A stretch of DNA of 33,727 nt from SBAX01 sp043806315 (GTDB taxonomy: Bacteria; Planctomycetota; Phycisphaerae; UBA1845). The notes under the pieces are model-generated. The model saw nothing but the letters and a program-made list of their open reading frames with translations, searched no databases and was not told the origin of the DNA. The position numbers and the translations under genes are program-made. The stretch is taken from assembly GCA_043806315.1 (NCBI GenBank), contig JAZDHF010000214.1, positions 1 through 33,727 on the forward strand, read 5' to 3'. Positions 22,835 to 30,606 of the stretch are shown piece after piece. Within the stretch, counting starts at the first letter, position 1. Each line of letters begins with the position of its first letter.

Positions 22835-23785
22835 CTACGTCTTCTTGATGGCCGGCGGAACGGGGTGGTCCAGGAGGACGCGGGGGGCCTTTTCGATTTC
22901 CGTAATCATCGTCCCGCGGCGCCAGACGCGCACGTCGCCGGTCGATTCCGATAGAGAAATCGCGATGCTCCTGGTGCTCGCGGTGATGGCCGCCGCGGCG
23001 GCGTGGCGGGAGCCGAGTCCCTGCGGGAGGGCGTCCGCGGCGATCGTGGGCCGGAGCGTCGTGCACGCGGCGATGATGACGCCGTTGCCCTTGAGGATGA
23101 AAGCCCCGTCCAGCTTGGCGATCTCCTTCACCGAATCGCCCATGGAGTCGTCGAGGATGTTCCGCTCCTTCTCCGTGTAGCCCTTGAAGGGGTTGATCCG
23201 GCCGGGAAGGCAGTGTTTTTGCACCTCGCGATGGTCGCCGATGACGAAGAGCGTTCCGACGGGTTTCCCCTCGCGGCCCTCGTGGGCGAGTTCGAGGGCG
23301 AGGCGGAGCACCCTCTCGAACACCGGCCGGCGGATGTGCTCCGTCAATTGCGGTTGACCGACGGAGTGGAACAGCTCAAACTCCTCTCCCACCCGCATCG
23401 TCACGAGGGTGTCCACCGCACGCCCGGCCACTCCCGCTAGGAAAACGAAAACATCCCCGGCCTTGAGGAGTTGCTGCGAAAAGGCGATAAGCGTAGCCAT
23501 TTTGATCTGGCCCATACGGGTCAGGTCGAAGGAGGGAACCGACATGGCATGGACGGAAAGTTCTTGGGCACGCCGCTCCTCCTCCGCGTTGCGACAGACG
23601 AGAATGAGTTTGGTCGGCGACTTGACCGCGGATTGAAGAGCCGCCGGATCGTCCACCGCGTTCACATAGGCGAACAGGACCCGCGCGGAAACCGCCTTGG
23701 CCACCTCGGCGGCGGCGTTGATGATCGGTCCCGCAAAGTCGGTTTCGGATTTCGACAAACGAGGCTCCGACGGTGGGCGCCGCAT
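22835..23785 (-). CDS. Diadenylate cyclase with pyruvate-kinase-like N-terminal domain (DacZ type)
   Basis: A 316-residue protein with a C-terminal DAC domain that would make c-di-AMP from two ATP. The DGA motif (226-228, KLDGAFILKGNGVI) and the RHxxA motif (from 260, GLGSRHAAAAA) are both intact. The N-terminal about 160 residues (INAAAEVAKAVSARVLFAYVN … GDVFVFLAGVAG) look like the pyruvate kinase C-terminal domain, the architecture of archaeal DacZ. No transmembrane helices are present, so it is cytosolic, unlike CdaA. ATG 23785 is preferred because GGAG lies 8 bases upstream; the GTG at 23794 has no usable site. It is divergently transcribed from the secreted protein gene at 23822, sharing a control region. 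Confidence 0.88.
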   Translation of the reverse strand: MRRPPSEPRLSKSETDFAGPIINAAAEVAKAVSARVLFAYVNAVDDPAALQSAVKSPTKLILVCRNAEEERRAQELSVHAMSVPSFDLTRMGQIKMATLIAFSQQLLKAGDVFVFLAGVAGRAVDTLVTMRVGEEFELFHSVGQPQLTEHIRRPVFERVLRLALELAHEGREGKPVGTLFVIGDHREVQKHCLPGRINPFKGYTEKERNILDDSMGDSVKEIAKLDGAFILKGNGVIIAACTTLRPTIAADALPQGLGSRHAAAAAITASTRSIAISLSESTGDVRVWRRGTMITEIEKAPRVLLDHPVPPAIKKT

Positions 23786-23835
23786 TTGAGGCACTCCCCG
23801 GTCGGGACTATACTTGTCCGTATGTCAGGTCACAA
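23786..23835. promoter_or_regulatory. Divergent promoters sharing one -10 region
   Basis: Plus strand: TTGAGG (23786-23791), a 17-base spacer and TATACT (23809-23814). The ATG at 23822 falls about at the expected transcript start, and there is no Shine-Dalgarno sequence, so a leaderless message is predicted. Minus strand: TTGTGA (23830-23835), a 17-base spacer and TATAGT (23807-23812), about 22 bases before the cyclase ATG. The two -10 boxes overlap over 23809-23812, so the promoters should compete for polymerase. Confidence 0.5.
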
Positions 23836-25612
23836 GTTTCGAGGGTCGGTCTCGACCCTCTTCATCGTGGTCGCTGCGACGTCCGCGGCGCAGTTGTTCG
23901 CCGCTGATGCGCCCGGGCCGCCTCTTCCGAGTCTCAACGAACATCATCGAGAGTTCCTCGCCCGCTTGGCCCGGCGGACCGTCCGGGACGCGGTGTCGAA
24001 CCGCAAGCCGTACGAACCCGACTACGTCCCATCCGGGCTGGAGGGTGTTGCGGCGGAGGCGGTCGTTCGGCTGCGACAACACGGTTTTCTCCTTGGGGCG
24101 GGCGCGGGCGGCCCCGCTCCCATCGCCCAAGCGACCCGCGACGCGGCCCTCGCGGCAGCCGCGCGACTCAAGGAAGATCAAGGGACGGCCGCGGACCTTG
24201 TCGATCAGCTCCTTCTCGAGGTTGAGATCGTCGGAACCGCGGAGCCGGTCCCCGTGGCGGGCGATTGGAGAATCCCTGGCGCGGCGGATGAGTTCATCGA
24301 ACCGGGTGTTCATGGATTGGCGCTGGCCATCCCGGGCGGTGTGCGTCGCCTATGTCCCTCGGAGATTCTCGCCGGCGACCTCAGTCTGGTCGACGCGCTC
24401 AAGCTTCTAGCCCAGGGCGATTCATCCCCGGCGGGGATTCCTGCGCTTCTGCGCTTTCGCACCCTCCACTGGTATCAACCCGCCGCTGCCGCCAGTACGG
24501 TGTGGTTGCATCGCGGGATGACGCTCGTGCCCCCCGAGGCGGTCTCACGCGACGGACTGGATGCCGCGATCGCGCGGCTGGCGGAGTACATCGCATACCG
24601 CCAGTTGCCGTCAGGACTGTTCACCTATCAGTTCGAGCCGGGACTGGATCGGTACGGCGACGAGGACAATGTGGTCCGCCAAGTCGGGACGAGCCTGGCC
24701 ATATCCGCCCACGCACGGCTTTCCAAGAAAAGCGCCTCGCTCGCCGCGGCTGACATGGCCATCCGTTACCATCTACAGGGATTAACTGACCTACCCTCTG
24801 TGGACGGTGGCAGCTTCTTCGCAACTGCGGACAGGCAGAACAAACTCGGCGTCACTGCACTGCTTTGCCTCGCCTTAGCGCAATACCCCAATCCAGAACA
24901 GTATGACGCCGTGCGGCAGAGGCTCATCAAGGGGATGTTGTCGCTGCAACGACCTTCGGGAATGTTCGTAACCGCCTTCCCTCCGGCGGAGCAGATTACT
25001 GCGCAAGACTACTTCCCCGGCGAGGCCTTGCTTGCTCTGGCGATGGAATACGACCATCGGCCGTCGGCCCCTATTCTCGAAGCCTTTGACCGCGCGATCT
25101 CCTTTTACCGCGACTATTTCCGCGATTCCCGTTCCCCGGCGTTTGTGCCCTGGCAGGTGCAGGCCTTCGCCCTGATCGCGAAGCATAGCAAACGTCAGGA
25201 CTACGTGGATTATGTCTTCGAGTTGACCGACTGGCTGGCGGAGAAACAGTTGACCTCCGCCAACTGCGGATGGCCTGAGCTGCGTGGCGGGGTCGCGGCA
25301 CAGACGAAGGGGAGAGCGGGAGTGACGACGGCCTCGTATTTGGAAGGCTTCACCGATGCCTTGAACTTAGCAAGAGCCGTTGGCGATTTGGACCGCGCTC
25401 GGCGATATGAAACGCTGGTGCGCGAAGCCGCGCGTTTCACGATGCAATTGCAGATTCGACCGGAGGAGGCCTATTTCATTCGCAGTGCACAGGATGCGAT
25501 CGGCGGCATCCGCGCGGCACCGGCCGTTAACAGGCTCCGCATTGACCACTGTCAACATGCCTTGCTGGGGTTGATGAAGACGAGACAAGCCTTGTTCCCG
25601 GACGAAGGCTGA
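23822..25612 (+). CDS. Secreted protein with AMMECR1-like N-terminus and helical-toroid C-terminus
   Basis: A 596-residue protein with a signal peptide (hydrophobic LFIVVAATSAAQLF, likely cleavage at FAA-DA). Residues about 38-200 resemble AMMECR1: an opening LNEHHREFLARLARRTVRDAV helix, a central AAAARLKE…LLLEVEIVG strand region and EPGVHGLALAIPGGVRRL, close to the EPGVHGL…G.RRG pattern of that family. The remaining 390 residues are repeated helices with (A/G)-rich turns, such as LPSGLFTYQFEP, RPSGMFVTAFPP and QDYFPGEALLAL, as in alpha/alpha-toroid enzymes (six-hairpin glycosidase, LanC or cyclase-like). The domain calls are pattern based and the function is unknown. The frame is open upstream through the cyclase gene on the other strand, but ATG 23822 begins the signal peptide. 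A GT-C-like gene follows 7 bases after. Confidence 0.7.
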   Translation: MSGHKFRGSVSTLFIVVAATSAAQLFAADAPGPPLPSLNEHHREFLARLARRTVRDAVSNRKPYEPDYVPSGLEGVAAEAVVRLRQHGFLLGAGAGGPAPIAQATRDAALAAAARLKEDQGTAADLVDQLLLEVEIVGTAEPVPVAGDWRIPGAADEFIEPGVHGLALAIPGGVRRLCPSEILAGDLSLVDALKLLAQGDSSPAGIPALLRFRTLHWYQPAAAASTVWLHRGMTLVPPEAVSRDGLDAAIARLAEYIAYRQLPSGLFTYQFEPGLDRYGDEDNVVRQVGTSLAISAHARLSKKSASLAAADMAIRYHLQGLTDLPSVDGGSFFATADRQNKLGVTALLCLALAQYPNPEQYDAVRQRLIKGMLSLQRPSGMFVTAFPPAEQITAQDYFPGEALLALAMEYDHRPSAPILEAFDRAISFYRDYFRDSRSPAFVPWQVQAFALIAKHSKRQDYVDYVFELTDWLAEKQLTSANCGWPELRGGVAAQTKGRAGVTTASYLEGFTDALNLARAVGDLDRARRYETLVREAARFTMQLQIRPEEAYFIRSAQDAIGGIRAAPAVNRLRIDHCQHALLGLMKTRQALFPDEG

Positions 25613-25619
25613 CTTCCGC

Positions 25620-27749
25620 GTGCTTCCCAACCAACACGGCGAACCGTCGGCGATCAAAGAGAACTCGGGCGTTCGTCTGGCCGTCGTGTTCGTCGCCCTG
25701 ACGGTCCTTGTGTTGGGAATCGTCTCGTTCCGCGCCCTCTTGGTCGCAGCTCTGGACGGGGCCTCCGCGGCAGTCATCCTCGTTCCCCCGATTCTGGCCG
25801 GTCTGTGGCTGGTGCCGCTCTTCCGACTGGGCAACCTACCGCTACGATGGCACTTCCTGCTGGCTTCGTCGTTGGGACTGGGAGTCACGGCACTGCTAGT
25901 TCTGTTGCTGGGACTCGCGGGCGTGCTCCAGCGCACAGTGTGGATCGGCCTGTTGGGCGCCTTCGCAGTCGCGGGGAGTATTCGTCTGCGGAGCCTATTG
26001 GTCGAGCGCGCTCGGGAAACCATCCATTACCGCAAGGACCAGAGCGGTACGCCGGCGACGGGGGAGCGTTACTTGTGGTTGGTGCTCGTGCCTTTCTTGA
26101 TTCTCGCGCTCCTGGCGGCCTCGAATGCGCCCGGGTTTCTTTGGGCGGAGGAAGGCAACGGCTACGACGTGCTCGAATACCACCTCCAAATGCCCAAGGA
26201 GTACTTCCAGGCCGGTCGCATTGCGTACGCTCCGCACAATGTGTATGCCAACTTTCCCATGAATGTGGAAATGTTTTATCTGCTGGCCATGATCGTGCAC
26301 AACGAGGTATACGATGTGGGCACGACGGCCAACATGATTCACCTGATTCTCGGCGGTCTCGCCGTGTATGCGGTTTGGGTCATGGGACGGGAATACTCCC
26401 CGACATCGGGCCGGTTAGGGGCAGTCGCCGTGGGGAGTGTCGGCTGGCTCGGCTACTTGAGCGGATTGGCCTATGTCGAAAATGGGATGTTGTTTTTTGC
26501 TGCGACCGCCGTGGCCACGCTCTTGCGCGCGTTGTCGACGAAGGCACAAACGGTTGGCGAGCTCGACCTGGGAACGGTCTCGCCGATAGCCAGTGTCTCA
26601 CGGAGATGGGTCGGCCTGGCGGGGCTATGCAGTGGTTGGGCATGTGGATGCAAATACACGGGCGTTCCCATCATTACGCTCGCACTCACATTGGCGATCA
26701 TTCCCTGGATGTACGGGGCGTGGCGGCGGCGGGCGTTGGACCTTTGTGTGTTCGTTGGGGCCGCCACGCTGTCATTCGCCCCTTGGCTCATCAAAAATGA
26801 GGTAATGACCGGAAATCCCGTGTTTCCGCTGTCTAATCAATTGTTCCGCGCGAGTCCACCGGGATGGGGGGAACAACAGACCGAGCAGTGGAATCGGGGA
26901 CACCGTCTACCGGACGTGGACCGATCCGTGGCGGCGCGTTTTCGCACTCTCTGGCGCCACGTTCCTGCGGACGAGGACCAGCGTTTCGGACCTGGAATCA
27001 TCTTGATGGCTCTCGGTGGGCTCTTCGGACGCCGTCGAGAACCAGTCGATGGAATCCTACTGGGTATGCTTGTCGTCCAGTTGATGGTATGGTTGTTTGC
27101 GACGCATCTCTATGCGCGGTTCGCAGTTCCGTTCTTGATTCCGCTGGGAATCTTGGCCGGGCGCGCCGTAATGGGAACAAGGTCATGGATGCGGCACTGG
27201 ATTGCCCTCGGCGTCTTGGTGGTCGGCGGAGCATGGAACTTTACTTTCGCGGCGCGTCTGAATGGGCGGGAGTCGCCGGACGGGGCGCCGGCGTCGTTGA
27301 TCTACGACGGACTTCTCCCCGGGTTCGAGTACTTCGCCGCCGTGAATCACGAATTAGCCGCGAATGCGAAAGTACTCGTCGTCGGCGATGCGCGAGCCTT
27401 TTATTTTCAACGGCGGGTCGATTACTGTGTGGTCTTCAACCAAAGCCCCTTTGTCGACGTTGTGGAGACCTCCGACGTGGAGGGGGTACTGCAGTGGTTG
27501 CGCGACCGCGGCTACACCCACGTGCTTGTGCACTGGAATGAGATCAACCGCCTTGCACGAACCTACGGCTTTTCATCGGAAATCACGCTGGACTTGTTCG
27601 ATCGCCTGACGCGCGCCGGGCTGAGGCGGGCGGGCGAGTTTCCGAGTCCCAAGTCCGATAGGCGATGGGTGGAGCTGTACGAGGTTCCCGAACGCCTGGA
27701 GTCGGTGCCGAATGGCCCACAGACCCGGGAAGACGGGCTTGAACAGTGA
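25620..27749 (+). CDS. Polytopic membrane protein, GT-C glycosyltransferase-like
   Basis: A 709-residue integral membrane protein with about ten or more hydrophobic helices, the first at LAVVFVALTVLVLGIV. The first long periplasmic loop has GNGYDVLEYHLQMPKEYF, an acidic residue followed by YH as in GT-C enzymes (ArnT/PMT-like) that use polyprenyl-phosphate sugars. Later helices alternate with short Arg-rich cytoplasmic loops. The C-terminal about 170 residues are soluble (AKVLVVGDARAFYFQRRVDY, THVLVHWNEINRL), a pattern common in planctomycete GT-C-like proteins. Start GTG 25620 lies 7 bases after the upstream stop, so it is cotranscribed with the toroid protein. Sugar and acceptor cannot be deduced. 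Confidence 0.8.
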   Translation: MLPNQHGEPSAIKENSGVRLAVVFVALTVLVLGIVSFRALLVAALDGASAAVILVPPILAGLWLVPLFRLGNLPLRWHFLLASSLGLGVTALLVLLLGLAGVLQRTVWIGLLGAFAVAGSIRLRSLLVERARETIHYRKDQSGTPATGERYLWLVLVPFLILALLAASNAPGFLWAEEGNGYDVLEYHLQMPKEYFQAGRIAYAPHNVYANFPMNVEMFYLLAMIVHNEVYDVGTTANMIHLILGGLAVYAVWVMGREYSPTSGRLGAVAVGSVGWLGYLSGLAYVENGMLFFAATAVATLLRALSTKAQTVGELDLGTVSPIASVSRRWVGLAGLCSGWACGCKYTGVPIITLALTLAIIPWMYGAWRRRALDLCVFVGAATLSFAPWLIKNEVMTGNPVFPLSNQLFRASPPGWGEQQTEQWNRGHRLPDVDRSVAARFRTLWRHVPADEDQRFGPGIILMALGGLFGRRREPVDGILLGMLVVQLMVWLFATHLYARFAVPFLIPLGILAGRAVMGTRSWMRHWIALGVLVVGGAWNFTFAARLNGRESPDGAPASLIYDGLLPGFEYFAAVNHELAANAKVLVVGDARAFYFQRRVDYCVVFNQSPFVDVVETSDVEGVLQWLRDRGYTHVLVHWNEINRLARTYGFSSEITLDLFDRLTRAGLRRAGEFPSPKSDRRWVELYEVPERLESVPNGPQTREDGLEQ

Positions 27750-27778
27750 TTCCTTCAGGAAGTCCACGCCCAGCGAGC

Positions 27779-27809
27779 CGCCGAAGCTCAGGGGGGAACC
27801 CTCGGCGGT
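27779..27809. terminator. GC-rich hairpin after the GT-C-like gene
   Basis: CCGCCGA (27779-27785) and TCGGCGG (27803-27809) form a perfect 7-bp stem, with an inner GGG…CCC pair possible. It lies between the end of the GT-C-like gene and the kdsB promoter. There is no T-run, so a Rho-dependent end or a REP-like element is as likely as an intrinsic terminator. Confidence 0.35.
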
Positions 27810-27824
27810 GACGAAAGCGGCGCT

Positions 27825-27853
27825 TTGACAAGGGCGTCGGCGTCCGCTAGAGT
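27825..27853 (+). promoter_or_regulatory. Consensus promoter for kdsB-pyrG
   Basis: TTGACA (27825-27830), a 17-base spacer and TAGAGT (27848-27853). The transcript would begin near 27860 and kdsB starts at 27904 with GGAG upstream. The first 12 bases, TTGACAAGGGCG, are the same as in the outward promoter at 7-34. Confidence 0.65.
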
Positions 27854-27903
27854 CGGCCCGTGCAGCACCAAACGACACAGTTTTTCGCCTGGCGGAGCCT
27901 GAA

Positions 27904-28695
27904 ATGACCACGGTCGCGGTCATTCCGGCCCGTTACGCCTCGACGCGGTTTCCGGGCAAACCCCTCGCCAACGAAACGGGCAAGTATCTCATCCAGCACG
28001 TCTATGAGCGGGTCCGCGAGTGCCGAAGCATCAACCGCGCCGTCGTCGCCACCGAGGACGAACGGATCGTCGCGGCTGTGAAATCTTTCGGAGGTGAAGT
28101 GCGGATGACGCGAGCGGACCATCCGACGGGTACGGACCGGGTAGGAGAGGTCGCTGAAGCATTACGGCTTGTGGACGACGATATCGTTCTGAACGTACAA
28201 GGCGACGAGCCGGAGATCAGCCCACTCGTTCTTGATCGGCTGATCGTGCGAATGAAAGATTCAACAGGCCGCGCCGCGATCGGAACAGTGGGCGCAAGGT
28301 TCGACGACCACGGTCCGAAGGAAGGACCCGGCTCGCCGCTCGACCCGAATTGCGTGAAGGTCGTGGTGGACGCTGCCGGACAAGCGATGTACTTTTCGCG
28401 GAGTGCGATTCCCTTCCCGCGCGACACGGGCGGCGTCGTCGATCGGCCGTCACGGTGGCTGTTGCACATGGGCGTCTATGCGTTCCGCGCCGCCGCGCTA
28501 CGGCGAGTGACCGGCGGTCGACTTCAACCGAGCGCCCTGGAGAAAGCGGAATCGCTCGAGCAGCTTCGCTGGTTGGAGAATGGGATGCCCATCGCCGTCG
28601 TGCTGGTCGAGCAGCGCAGCGTGGGGATCGATACGCCGCAGGACTACGCGGCCTTTGTGGCGCGGTGTCGCAAGCAGAGCCGCGAACGGCAGTGA
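27904..28695 (+). CDS. kdsB: 3-deoxy-manno-octulosonate cytidylyltransferase
   Basis: KdsB activates Kdo with CTP to CMP-Kdo for attachment to lipid A, so the organism makes or made a Kdo-bearing lipopolysaccharide. The 263-residue enzyme has AVIPARYASTRFPGKPLA (nucleotide-binding loop, residues 5-22), VVATEDERI, HPTGTDRVGEV, VLNVQGDEP and YFSRSAIPFPRD, all diagnostic of KdsB. The strong promoter at 27825-27853 and GGAG before ATG 27904 fix the start. CTP synthase, which makes its co-substrate, follows 101 bases downstream on the same strand, a functional and likely operonic link. Confidence 0.96.
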   Translation: MTTVAVIPARYASTRFPGKPLANETGKYLIQHVYERVRECRSINRAVVATEDERIVAAVKSFGGEVRMTRADHPTGTDRVGEVAEALRLVDDDIVLNVQGDEPEISPLVLDRLIVRMKDSTGRAAIGTVGARFDDHGPKEGPGSPLDPNCVKVVVDAAGQAMYFSRSAIPFPRDTGGVVDRPSRWLLHMGVYAFRAAALRRVTGGRLQPSALEKAESLEQLRWLENGMPIAVVLVEQRSVGIDTPQDYAAFVARCRKQSRERQ

Positions 28696-28796
28696 GCGGA
28701 TGGGGACGAGAGAGGCATTGTTGACCCGATGCGAAGCGTTGCAGATCGGATCAGGGTTGATGGTGGTGGCGTCGTAAGAGTTGAGCGGTCGTTGCA

Positions 28797-30596
28797 ATGA
28801 GATCTGAAGACAACCTCTCTCGGATCGGTCATTTGTCGGAGGAGACGGAGTTCTTCACGCCCATGCCCGCCGGCTACGAGCCGGGCAAGACCAAGTACGT
28901 CATCGTCGTCGGCACGGTGATGAGCGGGCTCGGCAAGGGGATTTTCTCCAGCTCGCTGGCGAAGATTCTCCAGGACAAAGGTCTCGTCGTCGCACCGATC
29001 AAGCTCGAAGGTTACCTCAACCGCGACAGTGGAACCTTGAACCCCTTCCGTCACGGCGAGGTCTTTGTCCTCGACGACGGCATGGAATGCGACATGGACT
29101 TGGGCACGTACGAGCGGATGCTCAACCAGGACCTGTCGCGGCTCAATTTCACCACCAGCGGCCAAATCTTTTCCTCGGTGTTGGAGAAGGAACGCGAAGG
29201 TCGCTACTTAGGCCGCGACGTGCAGATGATCCCCCATGTCACCGGCGAGGTGAAGCTGCGCCTCCGTGAACTGGCGACGGCCGCCGAGGCCGACGTGGTC
29301 TTCGTGGAGATCGGCGGCACCGTCGGCGACGTGGAGAACGCCTATTTCATTGAGGCCGTGCGCGAGATGTCGTACGAGGAGGGGCCGGCGAATTTCTGTT
29401 TCGTCGCCCTGACCTACATCGTCGCCCCCAACGTTCTCGGCGAACAAAAGTCGAAACCGGCGCAGCTCAACCTGAAACTGCTGAACGCCGCCGGAATCCA
29501 TCCGAACATCATCGCCTGCCGCGCGGCCGCGCCGGTCAGCAAGAAGGTCCGCGAAAAGATCGCCCTGTTCGCCAACGTGCCCATGGAACGAGTCTTTTCC
29601 ATGCACGATTGCGATAGCGTGTACGTCATTCCGGAGATGCTGCGCGGCGCCGGCATTGACGCGGCGGTCATCGACTTGCTTGGGATTTCGGACACGATCG
29701 ATCCCGTCGCCGAGGAGTCCGCGAGGAAGACCTGGGCCTCGTACATCGCACGATTCCGCAACGCGCTTCACCCCGTCACAATCGGAATCATCGGTAAGTA
29801 CACTACGGTCCGCGACAGCTACGCGAGCATCATCCAGTCCATCGAGCACGCCGGCGCTTACACGGGCGCCAAGGTGCAACTCGAATGGGTGGACAGCGCC
29901 GACCTGACGGACGCCAACGTGGCCGACCGGCTTCGCGGCTTGCACGCGGTGATCGTTCCCGGCGGGTTCGGATTCCGCGGTTTCGATGGAAAGATCGCCT
30001 GCGTCAGGCACGTCCGTGAGCAGGGCATTCCCTATTTGGGCATTTGCTACGGGATGCAGGTTGCGGTGGTCGAGTTCGCCCGCAATGTCTGCGGGCTGAC
30101 GCACGCGGGAAGCACGGAGATCGAACCTGATTGCCCGCAGCCGGTCATCGACCTGCTGCCGGAGCAAAAAAAGATTGAAGGGCTGGGCGGGAACATGCGT
30201 CTGGGCGGGTTTGACCTGGTGCTTTCGCCGGGCAGTATGATCGCCGAACTTTTCGGCGGCGCCGAGCGAATCCGCCTTCGCTTCCGCCATCGTTATGAGG
30301 TTGACCCCCAATTCATCCCCGCGCTGGAGAGACATGGGTTGATCTTCTCCGGGCGGAGTCCCGATCACCCGATCATGCAGGTGCTGGAGCTTCCCAGGGA
30401 CCGGCATCCGTTCTTCCTCGCCACCCAGGCCCACCCTGAACTGACCAGCCGGCCTCTTCGCCCGCAACCGATGTTCGTCGGCCTGGTTCGTGCCGCCCTG
30501 GCCCAAACCGGCGTGTCATCGGACAGCCTTCACGAACCCGCCGCCCGCGGTCTAAGCCCTTCCGACCCGCTCGGCGCCACCGCGGCCCAGGCGTGA
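28797..30596 (+). CDS. pyrG: CTP synthase, divergent long form
   Basis: CTP synthase aminates UTP with glutamine. This 599-residue version is longer than the usual 535-550, with about 30 extra residues at the N-terminus and a Pro/Ala-rich tail. The synthetase domain has VVGTVMSGLGKGIFSSSLAK (residues 37-56), where most enzymes have TGGVVSSLGKG. KLEGYLNRDSGTLNP stands in place of KLDPYINVDPGTMSP. HGEVFVLDDGMECDMDLG, HVTGEV and EIGGTVGDVEN keep the catalytic acids. The glutaminase domain has C417 in LGICYGMQ and H546/E548 in AHPEL. So it should be active, but the nucleotide-site changes could alter UTP/CTP handling. The ATG is 101 bases after kdsB. Confidence 0.95.
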   Translation: MRSEDNLSRIGHLSEETEFFTPMPAGYEPGKTKYVIVVGTVMSGLGKGIFSSSLAKILQDKGLVVAPIKLEGYLNRDSGTLNPFRHGEVFVLDDGMECDMDLGTYERMLNQDLSRLNFTTSGQIFSSVLEKEREGRYLGRDVQMIPHVTGEVKLRLRELATAAEADVVFVEIGGTVGDVENAYFIEAVREMSYEEGPANFCFVALTYIVAPNVLGEQKSKPAQLNLKLLNAAGIHPNIIACRAAAPVSKKVREKIALFANVPMERVFSMHDCDSVYVIPEMLRGAGIDAAVIDLLGISDTIDPVAEESARKTWASYIARFRNALHPVTIGIIGKYTTVRDSYASIIQSIEHAGAYTGAKVQLEWVDSADLTDANVADRLRGLHAVIVPGGFGFRGFDGKIACVRHVREQGIPYLGICYGMQVAVVEFARNVCGLTHAGSTEIEPDCPQPVIDLLPEQKKIEGLGGNMRLGGFDLVLSPGSMIAELFGGAERIRLRFRHRYEVDPQFIPALERHGLIFSGRSPDHPIMQVLELPRDRHPFFLATQAHPELTSRPLRPQPMFVGLVRAALAQTGVSSDSLHEPAARGLSPSDPLGATAAQA

Positions 30597-30606
30597 TGTC
30601 ATCCGC

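Noticed and set aside
27690..27830. Minus-strand frame with protein-like reading (FVTAEGSPLSFGGSLGVDFL)
   Set aside because: It overlaps the end of the GT-C-like gene and a hairpin, has no family I recognise and no supporting start; kept only as a curiosity.
29208..30506. 432-codon minus-strand frame within pyrG
   Set aside because: Antisense shadow of CTP synthase, whose motifs are clear on the plus strand.
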